64,000 bases of DNA from Pectinophora gossypiella (Eukaryota > Arthropoda > Insecta > Lepidoptera > Gelechiidae): positions 27,685,700 to 27,749,699 of the forward strand of contig NC_065433.1 in NCBI RefSeq assembly GCF_024362695.1, written 5' to 3'. The position numbers and the translations under genes are program-made. The notes under the pieces were generated by a model. It worked only from the letters and a program-made list of their open reading frames with translations, searched no databases and was not told the origin of the DNA. Positions 25,091 through 36,500 of this stretch are shown here, piece by piece. Position 1 is the first letter of the stretch, and every line of letters begins with the position of its first letter.

Positions 25091-25781
25091 TCATAAATAA
25101 ACTTTCAATTCTGTCTAAGTACGATAAAATCCCTAAACTATGGGTAATTTACTTCTCCGTAGTACAACCAGTTGGACATCGCAGTTGTACTACGGGTCGG
25201 GAGGGTAAATAAGTTATTTCGTTATGGTCCTGGACAAGTGGTAACACTTGGTATTTTGAAACTTTATCATCACACCAGTGTTCATCATTGGAAGAATAGA
25301 AAGAATAGAAATAGTTTATTATGAAAGGACGCCACACACAAAAAGAAAGACAACAATATCATATCTTATTTCCACTAAAACAATTACAAAAAAGCAAGAA
25401 GGATGTTAGTCGAAATGATCATAAGGTGGTGGTGGACGTCCTGAGATAAAAGGGCCTCACTCAGCACAAGTCGCGGCGCGAACCACGACGCTGATATTAA
25501 ACTTCGGAAGCTTCGGGAGGAGCCTCGGAACTTTGTATCAGCTGGTCTGGAGCGGAACGTCATCGCATCATTGGCCATTCTAAGTATTACTGGCTAGGAA
25601 AACAATATCCCAACAAAATTTTTTTCATGGTAAGTAATAAGTATAATGTTGCCAAGACGAGATTATATCGGTCTCAATGTGAATAAGTTACCAGATCTCA
25701 TAGAGCCAAGCTTCTAACTCTGCACGCCCTAACTATACAAACCCTAAGTTTAGAAACTACAAAATATGGGGCTTGCCCGCT

Positions 25782-25840
25782 CAAAAAAGCAATATTGCTA
25801 TTTGACATTCGTTTGCATTGCGAGCTTACTTTTATCTGCA
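25782..25840. mobile_element. Half copy of the GCAATATTGC MITE
   Basis: AAAAAAGCAATATTGCTATT and GACATTCGTTTGCATTGCG match one arm of the element at 61.6 kb. The chance frame 25766-26290 begins next to it and is not a gene. Confidence 0.5.
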
Positions 25841-26159
25841 CAAATGTTAAAGTGCAAGATTGATTTTTTAGATGTGTCTACACTCAGCGGGATCCCCTGT
25901 CTGGGAGAAATAAGAGTGATGCAGAGAATTAGATCTGGATTTGTTCTACTGAATTATGCTGAAAACAGAAATTGTCCCGTTAAAAAAACGGAAATACAAA
26001 GTTTTCTAACCGACCTCCAGCCAGCGGGATATTTCCCAAAGTTAAGTCTGATGAAGTATAAATTGGTATTAACTTTTAGATCTGTATTTATTCTGTTCAA
26101 CAAAACAAAAAAACTACTTCTGACGTCCTTACTTCAGCTACAATCAAGCTGCAATGAAA

Positions 26160-26435
26160 CCTCCAGTCAGCGGACTTTTTCTGACCCCGCCGGCGTGGTC
26201 GACGATTTCCCTCATTCAGCGCTTATCGCTATCGACCCACTAGGGTTGATTAATTCTTTCAAATGTTTTTCCTCTCAGACGACGCCCTGAGCCGAGGTTC
26301 GCGCCCAACTGGGCACCCTCAGGCCTGTTGTCTTAAACGTTGTACCGGGTGAGAGCCTTCAGCGCTCCCCATTTGTCCGGCCAAGTAGTTAATGCCATCT
26401 GCGGCAAATCTACAATAAGTCACGTCAAAAAAAAA
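26160..26435 (+). mobile_element. SINE-P, longest copy
   Basis: It starts near CCGCCGGCGTGGTCGACG, continues CAGCGCTTATCGCTATCGA, GACGACGCCCTGAGCC and GTACCGGGTGAGAGCC, and ends AATAAGTCACGTC plus a poly(A) run. Shorter pieces of the same unit recur at about 2.8, 6.0, 11.7, 27.5, 40.8, 48.6, 50.2, 60.4 and 61.0 kb. I recognise no tRNA head; it may be a LINE 3' end. Confidence 0.7.
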
Positions 26436-28079
26436 AAACTGCTGCTATCCGATGTCCACATGTATCACAATCTCCATGATGTATCTGGACCAAATCCAAT
26501 ACTAATTAACTTGAGTGTTAAGTACGAAAATCAAGATCAACCGCTGCGCTAGTTTGACGTGTAAATATTATTTGTCCATTTTGCGTCGGACAAATGTTTG
26601 AAGCTTGTCGCGTTATTTGCTCGCTGCTCAACTATTGTAGCCATCCAAGGCTTTGTTTTGTGGGTGTTAGAGGTCCATTATACCCTTTATTCTCTCATAA
26701 GGACAGTTTCTCAAAAAGACAGATGTGGTACAGTTGTACACAAAAAATCAATAAATTAATCGAGTATTTCCATTTAGCTAACGTCTTTCTCGTCGCTTAT
26801 TTTAAAAGATAAATACCTACATGATCACGCCCGTAATCCGTAATGGGATGGCAGAGTTACAAGTACCTAACCAGAAGGCAACTTGCGGTTAATTTTGATA
26901 CGAAGTCCTATATCAAAAAATAGCGGCGGACGAGATACCGATATCTAAACAGTTTCCGAGCTAGCAACAAACACCGCATTGCGGAATTTTCCATATTACA
27001 GTATCATTTATTGGATATACAATGCAGTACCAATAATAACAGGCTGATTAATATTTTAGGAGTTTACTTTTAAAGAATAACGCAATAAAAACTTAGCACC
27101 GAGGAATCTAGCGATGGTGACGTCTGTCATTGACCTTGAGGCTCGATTAAGAATAAAATAATGTTATTACCAGTAACAGTTTTCATTTTCCTTTGACAAC
27201 CAATACATTACTTAGGTGCACGATTTCTCGGCATGATTTCAATGTACTTACAGGTGTAATAAGACCCTTATCTCATGCGGGCAAGATCTCTATCTCGCCA
27301 TACTCTAGTAAGATTCCTTAATACATAATTTGTAGATAACTACCAACAAGAAATAAACTTCATGTCATTCGTTAACTGGACACAACCATTTTGGATTCTC
27401 GTATCAAAACCGGCTGGCTTCCGATTGCTTTTGTTTAATCGATTTTACCCACCTTATCAGCTTTTTCGTCGACATGACTTATTATACGCAGATTTGCCGC
27501 ATATGGCATTCACTATTTGGCCCGATTTATATTATGTATGAGTCTAAAAAAGCCTATATTCTCAGTCGCCACCGTATGGATTGCCCCCAGGTGGCAATCG
27601 GGAATACTCTTGTTGGTCACTTCATACAAGGCGTCGGAATGCAAGTTCCCACGGATTAAATAAACCCAGCGCGCGGTATTTTGTCAACGGCCCTGGTGTA
27701 AAGTTATAAAATACTTTATAATAATAATCGCTAGTACTTAGATACCTAATCACCACACCGCCATACCATTATATTATTACCACCATCACCATTGAGTATT
27801 ACTTAATGAGACTTGCACAGGATCGAAATGGCGCGAAAGAGAAGAGGTCTATACATGGGATTTTAATATATAAAAAACATTTGTACCTTTCTAGTTAAAA
27901 CAAGAAAATAAAGGAAGCAAGCGTTACATAACACGGCGTGGGTATGTACGTAATGTAGTCGTGGCCGCTCCTTGGCCTGCGACCGGTCACGGTCGAGGCC
28001 TACCCACACTGTCAGAGCAGGCAAGGGTAACTGCTAATGTTATGCAGATGTTGGGCCATCTAGTTTATGTAAATAGGTA

Positions 28080-28445
28080 AGTATGATAATGCAAATAAAA
28101 TACTTAAAGAAACGTTTCCAGTTCTTAGGTAGCGACTGTTCTCGTGAACTTCGTTCGCGGCTGGACAATGTGCTGAAGGCTCCTTTCTCAAGGTGTCGAT
28201 ACTACAGAGATTCTTTTACTGTGAAGTCCACGCACTTGTGGAATGATTTGCCTTCTGATATCAGGCATTCAAAGTCATTGGCTAATCTAAATTGCACTAT
28301 TACTTATTGGCTAAATCATCGTCTTGCAACTAATATTCTATTTTTACTTATATGTATTATTGTATGTATATATTTATTTTATTAAATTATATATATGTAT
28401 GTATGTATTAGGTTTATGTGTGCAATAAAGTGTTTTTTATTTGAT
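28080..28445 (+). mobile_element. 3' fragment of a jockey/CR1-like LINE
   Basis: The frame at 28083-28385 contains RCRYYRDSFTVKSTHLWNDL and PSDIRHSKSL, the closing motif of many LINE ORF2 proteins. The 3' end reads GTGTGCAATAAAGTG and an AT-rich tail. Very similar tails lie at 36.45 and 63.30 kb. The rest of the element is missing. Confidence 0.65.
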
Positions 28446-28462
28446 TTATTTATTTATTATAT

Positions 28463-28625
28463 AGACGCGTATGGAGCATACTCCACCACGCTGCTCATCT
28501 GCGGACTGGGTGGACGTGTTGGTACCTTCCGAAGTACGGAATACTTTTATTTTTTTGGACAATCGGGCGATTTAGCCTGCGATGCCTTAGCTAAACAAAG
28601 GACAGTCTCACCAAGTGACATTGTC
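28463..28625 (-). mobile_element. SINE-A fragment
   Basis: TATGGAGCATACTCCACCAC, CGAAGTACGGAATA and CAAAGGACAGTCTCACCAAG match SINE-A reversed. It joins directly to repeat block N. Confidence 0.6.
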
Positions 28626-28748
28626 CTAAGTGCCCTAACACCTGCACTATTAAAGACCTTTACGAAGCCACTGACAATGCCGTAAGAGTGGCCAATTATT
28701 AGTCAGCAAAAATTTAGTTTCGATCGCCATCGACTCGCAAAGAAGAAT
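28625..28748 (+). repeat. Repeat block N, second copy
   Basis: It matches 23521-23645 with few differences and begins exactly where the SINE-A fragment at 28463-28625 stops. Confidence 0.65.
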
Positions 28749-29385
28749 GATCTATAATATGTTACTGTAACTGTTTGTAAAAATCTCCTCCGTTAGAGTG
28801 AAGTAAAAAAAGTTGCATGTCGTGTCGCTGGCGTGTTGTTATTTCTGGAAGTAGAATAGGGCCTAGGGGATGTTACGATTATACTCCTCCCACATCGGGT
28901 CTTTAGTCGTTTCGTTAAGAGCTCTTTTTGAATGGATCGTTTCGCACTTGTGTAATGGGTCGATTCCACGTCGGTTCGGACCGCAATGAGTTTGGATAGT
29001 GAAGATAGTATTTACTTAAATTTCATTTTACCCAGTGGGTGGAATCGAAAATACTGAGGCTATTTGCAGACTGATCATATGATTGTCTGAAAGTAAGATG
29101 ATGCTCCGGGGTTTGCTGTCGGTCCCGGCTACTATTTACTTAATTGATTATCTTAGTAGCTGTGTAACCTTGACTCCAGGGTGATGAGGTTGGTCATTGA
29201 CCTCACAAACACGAGAGACGAAGAACTTCTATTAGGTTAGGTTAGTAGCTTCTCTGATGACTCTTACTAAATCCAGTTACACTGATTAAGTAAATAAATC
29301 GTAAGCATAATAGTATTTAGTAATAAAAGGTTTATGTCTCCACTTTCACCACCAAAAATTTCTTAGTAAGCTAACATGGTGAGAC

Positions 29386-29900
29386 AATGGCCTCGATTCC
29401 TGCGGACACCTCCTAATTTTACTTTAAGTTATACCTGTCATTTTCTTATCCGCCGAAAAGGAAAGGGACGAATGATTGACAGCTCTTAAGGATTGACAGC
29501 TCTTCTTAGGAAGAATGAGTAAATTAATGAATAACCCGGGTGAACCAAAAAGGTATCTCGCTGGTAGGTATGCAAACCGTTTGACGTGTGCTGTCAACAT
29601 AATTCTGTCGGGTTATTGGCCAATGTAAAATTTTTAGACGGTTGTTTTAGATTTGTGCTTAAAATTGACGTCATCATCATCACCAGCCCATTAACGTCCC
29701 CACTGCTGGGGCACGGGCCTTCCCTATGGATGGATAGGGAGATCGGGCCTTAAACCACCACGCGGGCCCAGACTAATTGACGTGTGTTCCATAAATTGTA
29801 TGCTTGTCGATTACCCGTCCCTTTCCTTTTCGGCGGATAAGAAAATGACAGATATAACTTAAAATAAAATTAGATGGTGTTTACAGGGATTAGCACCATT
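29386..29900. mobile_element. MITE-Q with long terminal inverted repeats, hosting a SINE
   Basis: The ends carry GTTATACCTGTCATTTTCTT with ATCCGCCGAAAAGGAAAGGG and their reverse complements at about 29810-29870. The interior has no ORF. Removing the nested SINE-C leaves about 400 bp. Other copies are at 7969-8290 and 10690-10880. Confidence 0.8.
29671..29774 (-). mobile_element. 5'-truncated SINE-C nested in a MITE
   Basis: The minus-strand copy holds only the 3' part of SINE-C (CACTGCTGGGGCACGGGCC and an ATG-repeat tail). AATTGACG at 29663-29670 and 29775-29782 is the target duplication inside the MITE at 29386-29900. Confidence 0.85.
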
Positions 29901-30464
29901 ACAAGTGTATTTTAAGGAAGCTGGTGTTTGTAAAAGGATTTCCCTTGTACTACATACAGGTCACCAGAGAGAGTATCCTTTGTTTAGCTAAGGCATTGCA
30001 AGCTGACTCACCAGATTATCCGAAAAAGTAAGATGATTCCGTGCTTCGGAAGGCACGTTACATCTGCTCAGGCAACTCCGCTATACAACTTTCAAGAGAA
30101 ATTACGGTTAACACCTGCTGCAATTGTGTCTACTTAGATAAGATATAAGTATTTTCCATAAAAAATATACATATTATTTACCTTTTTTTACCAGTAACAT
30201 CATAAATTTATGTCATAGTTGACCTACGCAAAAAGTATCAAAACGTCTGTCCAAACTACAAACGCGGAAGAAGAATATAAACTTGTTCACACGGCTAAGG
30301 TTAATACTTGTTGTAATTTAATTTGTGCGACCTTGCGTCGAACCCGCGACCCTCAGTCCGCCGGCGAACTTCCAACCACTCGATCGTCGGGACAGAACAT
30401 GTATCACGGGCAGTCGTTACAACAACATCAATCTTTTTTTGTTCTTTAAATAAGTACGTATTTT

Positions 30465-30509
30465 AATTCATTTATTTATTAATAAGTTTAATAACTAAAT
30501 AAATGAATT
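30465..30509. repeat. 13-bp inverted repeat just upstream of the lipase start codon
   Basis: AATTCATTTATTT (30465-30477) and AAATAAATGAATT (30497-30509) are perfect reverse complements separated by 19 bases, ending 6 bp before the ATG at 30516. It could form a hairpin in the 5' leader or be a decayed MITE. Confidence 0.6.
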
Positions 30510-30515
30510 TAAAAT

Positions 30516-33500
30516 ATGAATCGCTCTTTGTCGGTTGTAGTATTTCTAATCGCCATCGGTAAGTATTTTTTTATAAATTTTTTAGAATTAATTACTTACA
30601 ATAAAGCTTTTATTTAGGTATAAAAGGCTGTTCTTTTGAAAATTTTAAAATATTAATATTATTTGTTTTTAAACTCATATCGCTGTGTGTCACCTGCTTG
30701 TTTTGTTAACGGGGAGCGCCGGTTCAAACCCCGGTGGGCACCGGAATTTACATGTCGGCGATACAGCTCTCCACCTATGATGTTGGTCTAAAAGAAAGCT
30801 TAGTGAAGAACAACGTGTACAGTCATGAGCAATATCATGTACATACTTTAGAACCCTGTCGCACTATCATATTATTATATGACTTAACGAGACATGGTTT
30901 AATTTGTCAAAACAGTTAATGTGACATGGTTTTAAATTTTATACATACTTATTAGTACTCGTGACCGTACTCAGTTCATCTTGCGATTGATGTACCTACC
31001 TGTGACTAGCCCAAAACGGAATACATCTGAGATGGTGTAAACTTTACTCTGGTACTAGGTACTTACTAATTAATTAATAAGTAGACTGATTATGAGTTCG
31101 TACGAAGTGATTGCGTGAGGAGGTAAAACAGATTAGCTAATTATCTAGAAAGGCACATGCCTAAGTATCATACCTGCCTTATAATTACAGTCATAAGGCC
31201 CAAAGTCTTTAAAATCCAAACTGCATTTTTTAACTTATAGGTATTAGCTTTTACCCGTTTGCACGGGGTTCGGCTTACCTAACCTGAAAATTTAGCCCAG
31301 TTAGTCGGATATCAATCATAAATGTTTATTTATAAAACTCTGTTAATAATAGAGCAGGCAGCCATTTCGTAAGTCGAGGTCAAGGAAGATTTTGATTCTT
31401 ACTCTAGGCATAGAATACAGAATAATAGGTACTACGTGTAGAACGGGAATTATCCGCTCCCCACCAGCGGCTGAGCTAAGTTTACCTCACCTCCCCTCGA
31501 ACACAGTTTAGACATAAATCGTATGGCGTCAGACGTCACACACACAGACGCGTCTGTACGATAACGTCAATGTGTGGTGTCTGTGTAATACGAGGTTGTT
31601 TGTATGAAGTGTCCGGGGTGTGCTCTAGGTTCTGATCAGTATTCGTGGCGTAAGAACATCGAAAAATGCGAAGGCACCTAATACATAACTAGTGAAGTAA
31701 CTCGTGTGTTACAGCGACACTAACCTGCGAGGGCCAGAGGAGTCCAGCTCTCCCCCTCTCCAAGAACAGTTTCCGGCAGATACTGCGAACCAAACACGCT
31801 GGTACGGTATTTATAAACTGACGGCAGCTACTTGCTCGCGTTGATAGTTTCATCCCCGTTATTTGTTAGCCATAGTCTGCGGAGATATTTTGGCATCTTG
31901 AAGGGAGAACGTACCTACGTAACCTAGGTATCTATGGGTTGCGTAGAAACTTACAAAGTTTCAACAACCTGGTTGGAGAAACACCCAACGGATGCCTAGT
32001 GGCTCGTTTCATATTGCAAGATAAAAATGTTTTATATGGTGCATTCAGGAGCTCGGTGGCGCAGCGGTAAACGCGCTCGGTCTGCGATTGTTGAATTTAA
32101 GCAACTTTCGCAAAGGCCGGTCATAGGATGGGTGACCACAAAATAAAAGTTTTTCATCTCGAGCTCCTCCGTGCTTCGGAAGGCACGTTAAGCCGTTGGC
32201 CCCGGCTGCATTAGCAGTCGTTAATAACCATCAATCCGCACTGGGCCCGCGTGATGGTTTAAGGCCCGATCCCTATCCATCCATAGGGAAGGCCCGTGCC
32301 CCAGCAGTGTGGACTTTAATGGGCTGATAATGATGATGGTGCCCATATTTTTCTAAATATGAATAACAAGATAGAGAGAGTCTTGGGATGAGTGGCTTTA
32401 CTCGGCAGTGGGATCACGCAGAGGACTGGCCAAGACAACAAGAACAACAAAATACTTACAAGAATTGTTTCTAGGTGAAGGAGCGTGAAGTATATAGCTA
32501 ATACCTATCAACTTATTAATTCGAACATAAATTCAGGTACCCAGTTTCAAGCGAAATGAGCTATTGAATGAGTGACTATAATAGCTTACCTATATTTCGA
32601 GTACCTTCGTGCTCCGAAGGGCACGGAAAGCTATCAGTTAAGATTGGCACATGTCAAATGCCGTCTAGATAAGTTTAAACGCCCTTAAGGCCTACAAATT
32701 GTACGATAGTTAGGTGTTTTAAATATGAATAATAGATAATTCACGCTAAAACATTACTTTATAATTGTTAAATGCTTTACAAAGATGCAGATGGATAATG
32801 TAGCTTTGTTTTCGCATTGCAGTGCCTCCAGGCAGAGTCCCGCGGTTGTCAGACATTATAATCAGACATTATAGGTAAGGTCTCCGTTGTTGTGGACAAT
32901 CTTCACTATACACCACCAATGGTCCCGGATTCGAATCCCGGGGGGACATACCACAAAAATTACTTTATGATCCCTAATATGTTTAGGACATTACAGGCTG
33001 ATCACCTGAAGTATAATGGTCCGTCCTTCGGAAGGTGCTTTCAGCCGTTGGTCCCGGTTACTACTTACTGATGTAAGTAAGTAGTCGTTAGGTGAAGTTG
33101 GTAATCCACCTTTCAATCCAACGATAGAAGAAGCCCATACACCAGGGGCCTTAGCCAAATTGCAAACGATTGCGAAAAAGACAGTGACAGTGAGCAGTCG
33201 CTTGTCGAAATCGTTTGCAACTTGGCTAACCCCTTTAGGTAAGTTTTTTGTCGTGACAGCAGACATATTTTTATTATTTTCTAGCAAAAACTCAACAACT
33301 CCAAAAAGCTATAGGATCAGGTCTATCAGTAGAATCCTGGATGATCCAGACTTTGACCTTCGGAAGCCGACGGTCCTCTACGGTCACGGGTAAGCGTTTG
33401 TAGAATATTATCTTACTGGTTTTAGCCGTCTACATCAACCTGATCACGCGTTATACCCAAAGATTATTTTGCCGTAAGCACTCTAAGTACATTTTTGGAA

Positions 33501-36500
33501 ACTACCCCAAGTCCGCCTCTGGTATCGATCCATCAGTGTCAATTCTCATCCAAATCAGCCCAACAGTTTTTTTTTAGGCGTGACAGGGTAACAGATATAG
33601 AGAGAGTTCCTTCGCATTCTAATAACTCTGTAATTAGTCTGTCAGCGTCTCGGGAGGGTGTAATTATTAACTTTTTCTTTTTTTGTCATTTATATCTTCT
33701 CTAACAGCTTTTAGCAAACAATTTTCACATTTCATAACGAACTCTTAAAAATCTTTAAAACGCTAAGTCCAATTTTCAGCGTCTGGCGAAATCATAGAAG
33801 ATATGTCGTCAATTTTGGTCCAAATAATACATATGTATCATCTTTTGAGGAGCTCGGTGGCGCAGCGGTAAACGCGCTCAGTCTGCGATTGTTGAAGTTA
33901 AGCAACTTTCGCAAAGGCCGGTCATAGGATGGGTGACCAAAAAAAGTTTATATCTCGAGCTCCTCCGTGCTTCGGAAGGGACGTTAAGCCGTTGGTCCCG
34001 GCTGCATTGGCAGTCGTTAATAACCATCAATCCGCACTGGGCCCGCGTGATGGTTTAAGGCTCGATCTCCCTATCCATCCATAGGGAAGGCCCGTGCCCC
34101 AGCAGTGGGGACGTTAATGGCCTGATGATGATCATCTTTAAACCATAAACCTTTTAATGTGACAGGTACGTGGAGTTGATAACAGACAAGAACATGGTGA
34201 AGATCGTGAAGGCATACCTCCAGCGGGATGAGCAGAACCTTCTCATATTGGACTGGTCAAACATGGCGTTCGGCAGCTACATAGCAGTGGTGCTCGGCTT
34301 AAAAGCTGTAAGCTTTTTATCTTACAGTTATGTATTGCTATTGAAATTTACAGAGCTAAAGGTTATCTTACTTGCCACCGTGTTTGACGTAGGTAATCTA
34401 TCGAATTTTACAACATGCCCGAGAAGGTAAGCGGCGGAACGTATAATTTATTTACGCAAATCAAAAATATCTTTATTCATTAGGTAACTTAGTTACACCT
34501 TGAGTCGTAATTTTTTTTTCTGCTAACATGCATGAGTCGTGAGTCGTCAATTAAGTCGTCGAATGTCTTATCCGCTTATCACAACCAGAGTCGAGGAAAA
34601 GTAGCAGTACGAAAAACCTTGACACAGGATCCTAGGCGTTCATAAAAAACAAAACAAGGTATATCAACACCCAGTCCATCATAGAAGCACAATTTATAAA
34701 CACACTTCAGAGATGCATTTTTTTAGGAATCAAATAATCACTTGCATCCATGTATCAATTATGGGAACGTGCACATCGCGCATACTTACTGTCGCCGATG
34801 GCCAGTGTTCGTAGGTACATAATTAGGTACCCTTAATATTCCACTAAATATCAACTCAGAATCATGGTCTGAAGCATCCCTCTCAGCATTCGTTACGATG
34901 TCACTAACACCCTGTATTTGCCTTTCCAGATAGCGGCGGAGGTGAGTAAGGGTGTACATGCGCTGTTGTTGCGAGGGCTATCCTTGGAGGGTCTGCACCT
35001 GGTCGGCCACTCTCTAGGCGCACACCTTATGGCTTACACCGCCAGAAATCTTGCTGCTAAAGGCTTTCAAGTGCCCAGGTAACATGTAATACTCAAAATT
35101 AGGAACCTCTTTCTAAAGCAGTGAGTCTTTAAATAATACTTTTGTTAACTGACTTTGATTTCTATTTGCCTTCAATCCCAGGTTAACCGGCCTAGATCCA
35201 GCTTACCCGGGTTTCTACCCGGCCCTCCTGTCCGACCCGATGTCATCTTCTGACGCGGGGTTCGTAGATGCTGTCCACACGGACGGGGGCGGGTTCGGAG
35301 CCCCGGACCGCACCGCTCACGCCGACTTCTGGCCCAACGAGGGCCGCGCCAAGCAGCCCGGCTGCCTGTCTGCTACTGTGCCGCTTACTACTGAAGGTAA
35401 TTACGTTTAATTAAGTTACGAATACGTCTTGGGGCAGAGAGTGCGCCCGCTCTATAAGTAGGAAGTATTATCCTTTATTCTGTGCCCTAAAAGTTTATGC
35501 ACTTAGCACTAACTATACAACTTCTCGTAGCTGGCGCGGAGTTACCGATCTAGTGAACGGAGTTTCACCGGAATTAATACAAAGCAAATGACCCTTTTTG
35601 CTTCTGTAAAAAACCTGACGCTCCGTCCAAAAGGATTCCGCTCAAATGGACATAGTTTTAATAAACTTTCGGATCCCAATCGCTCAACAAATGACCAGAA
35701 ACAGGATGTAGAGTGCGTGAGAGACTATTCGCTATTTATTTTTACTAACACAGTTAGCTCGACCTTCGTAGGCGGCGATACCATTCACCCCTATCACGTC
35801 TAACAGAAAGCTCAATGAGGTGTAGGTACTTAGTTCATCTTGCGATTGATGTAGGTACCTCTAACTAACTCAATTGAAATATAATCGTAAACTTATGTTA
35901 TGTTGTTACTTTCAGACTTCTGCAGTCATTGGCGGTCGGTGTCGTTCTGGGCGGAATCTGTGCGCGGCGGCGAGTTCCTGGCGCGGCGATGCTATGACTA
36001 CGACGCGTTCCTGCGCGGGCGCTGCACAGACGAGCCTGTCGTCTATATGGGCGCGCGAGCGACACATGAGTGAGTGAGACCTTATTTCTCGAATTTAAGT
36101 TTAGTTTTCCCTATACTATTTCGAATGTACGGTAACATCAAGTTAAATTCGGTCAAACTGGACGACAGCGGGGGATGCATGTAGGTAAGTAATTTCTGAA
36201 GTTTGCATTGACCGACTAGACCCTTACACTTTCGAGGAGGACGATTTTTTAAATCGTTAGGTATGGGCTAACCATGTGAGCCAAACCAAAGGTCTTCGGA
36301 CAGCGTTAAAAGTTCTGGCGAATAAGTTAGCTACTAGCCCAAATTCCAACGCCAACCCTATGGACCATTCCTAACCAATTCTTTTTCTTTCATGTGGGTT
36401 ATGAGGTGATTACCAACCTGTGTTATATCTGATTATTGAGATTTAGTTTTGTGCAATAACGTATATTTGATTTGATTTAGATTACCAACCTGGTGTCAGA

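Noticed and set aside
25766..26290. 174-codon ORF on the plus strand
   Set aside because: It begins at a half MITE and ends inside SINE-P. There is no domain and the frame is explained by repeats.
31807..33284. Direct splicing of lipase exon 2 to exon 4
   Set aside because: The phases do not match. The 52-bp exon at 32823-32874 restores the frame and has good splice sites.
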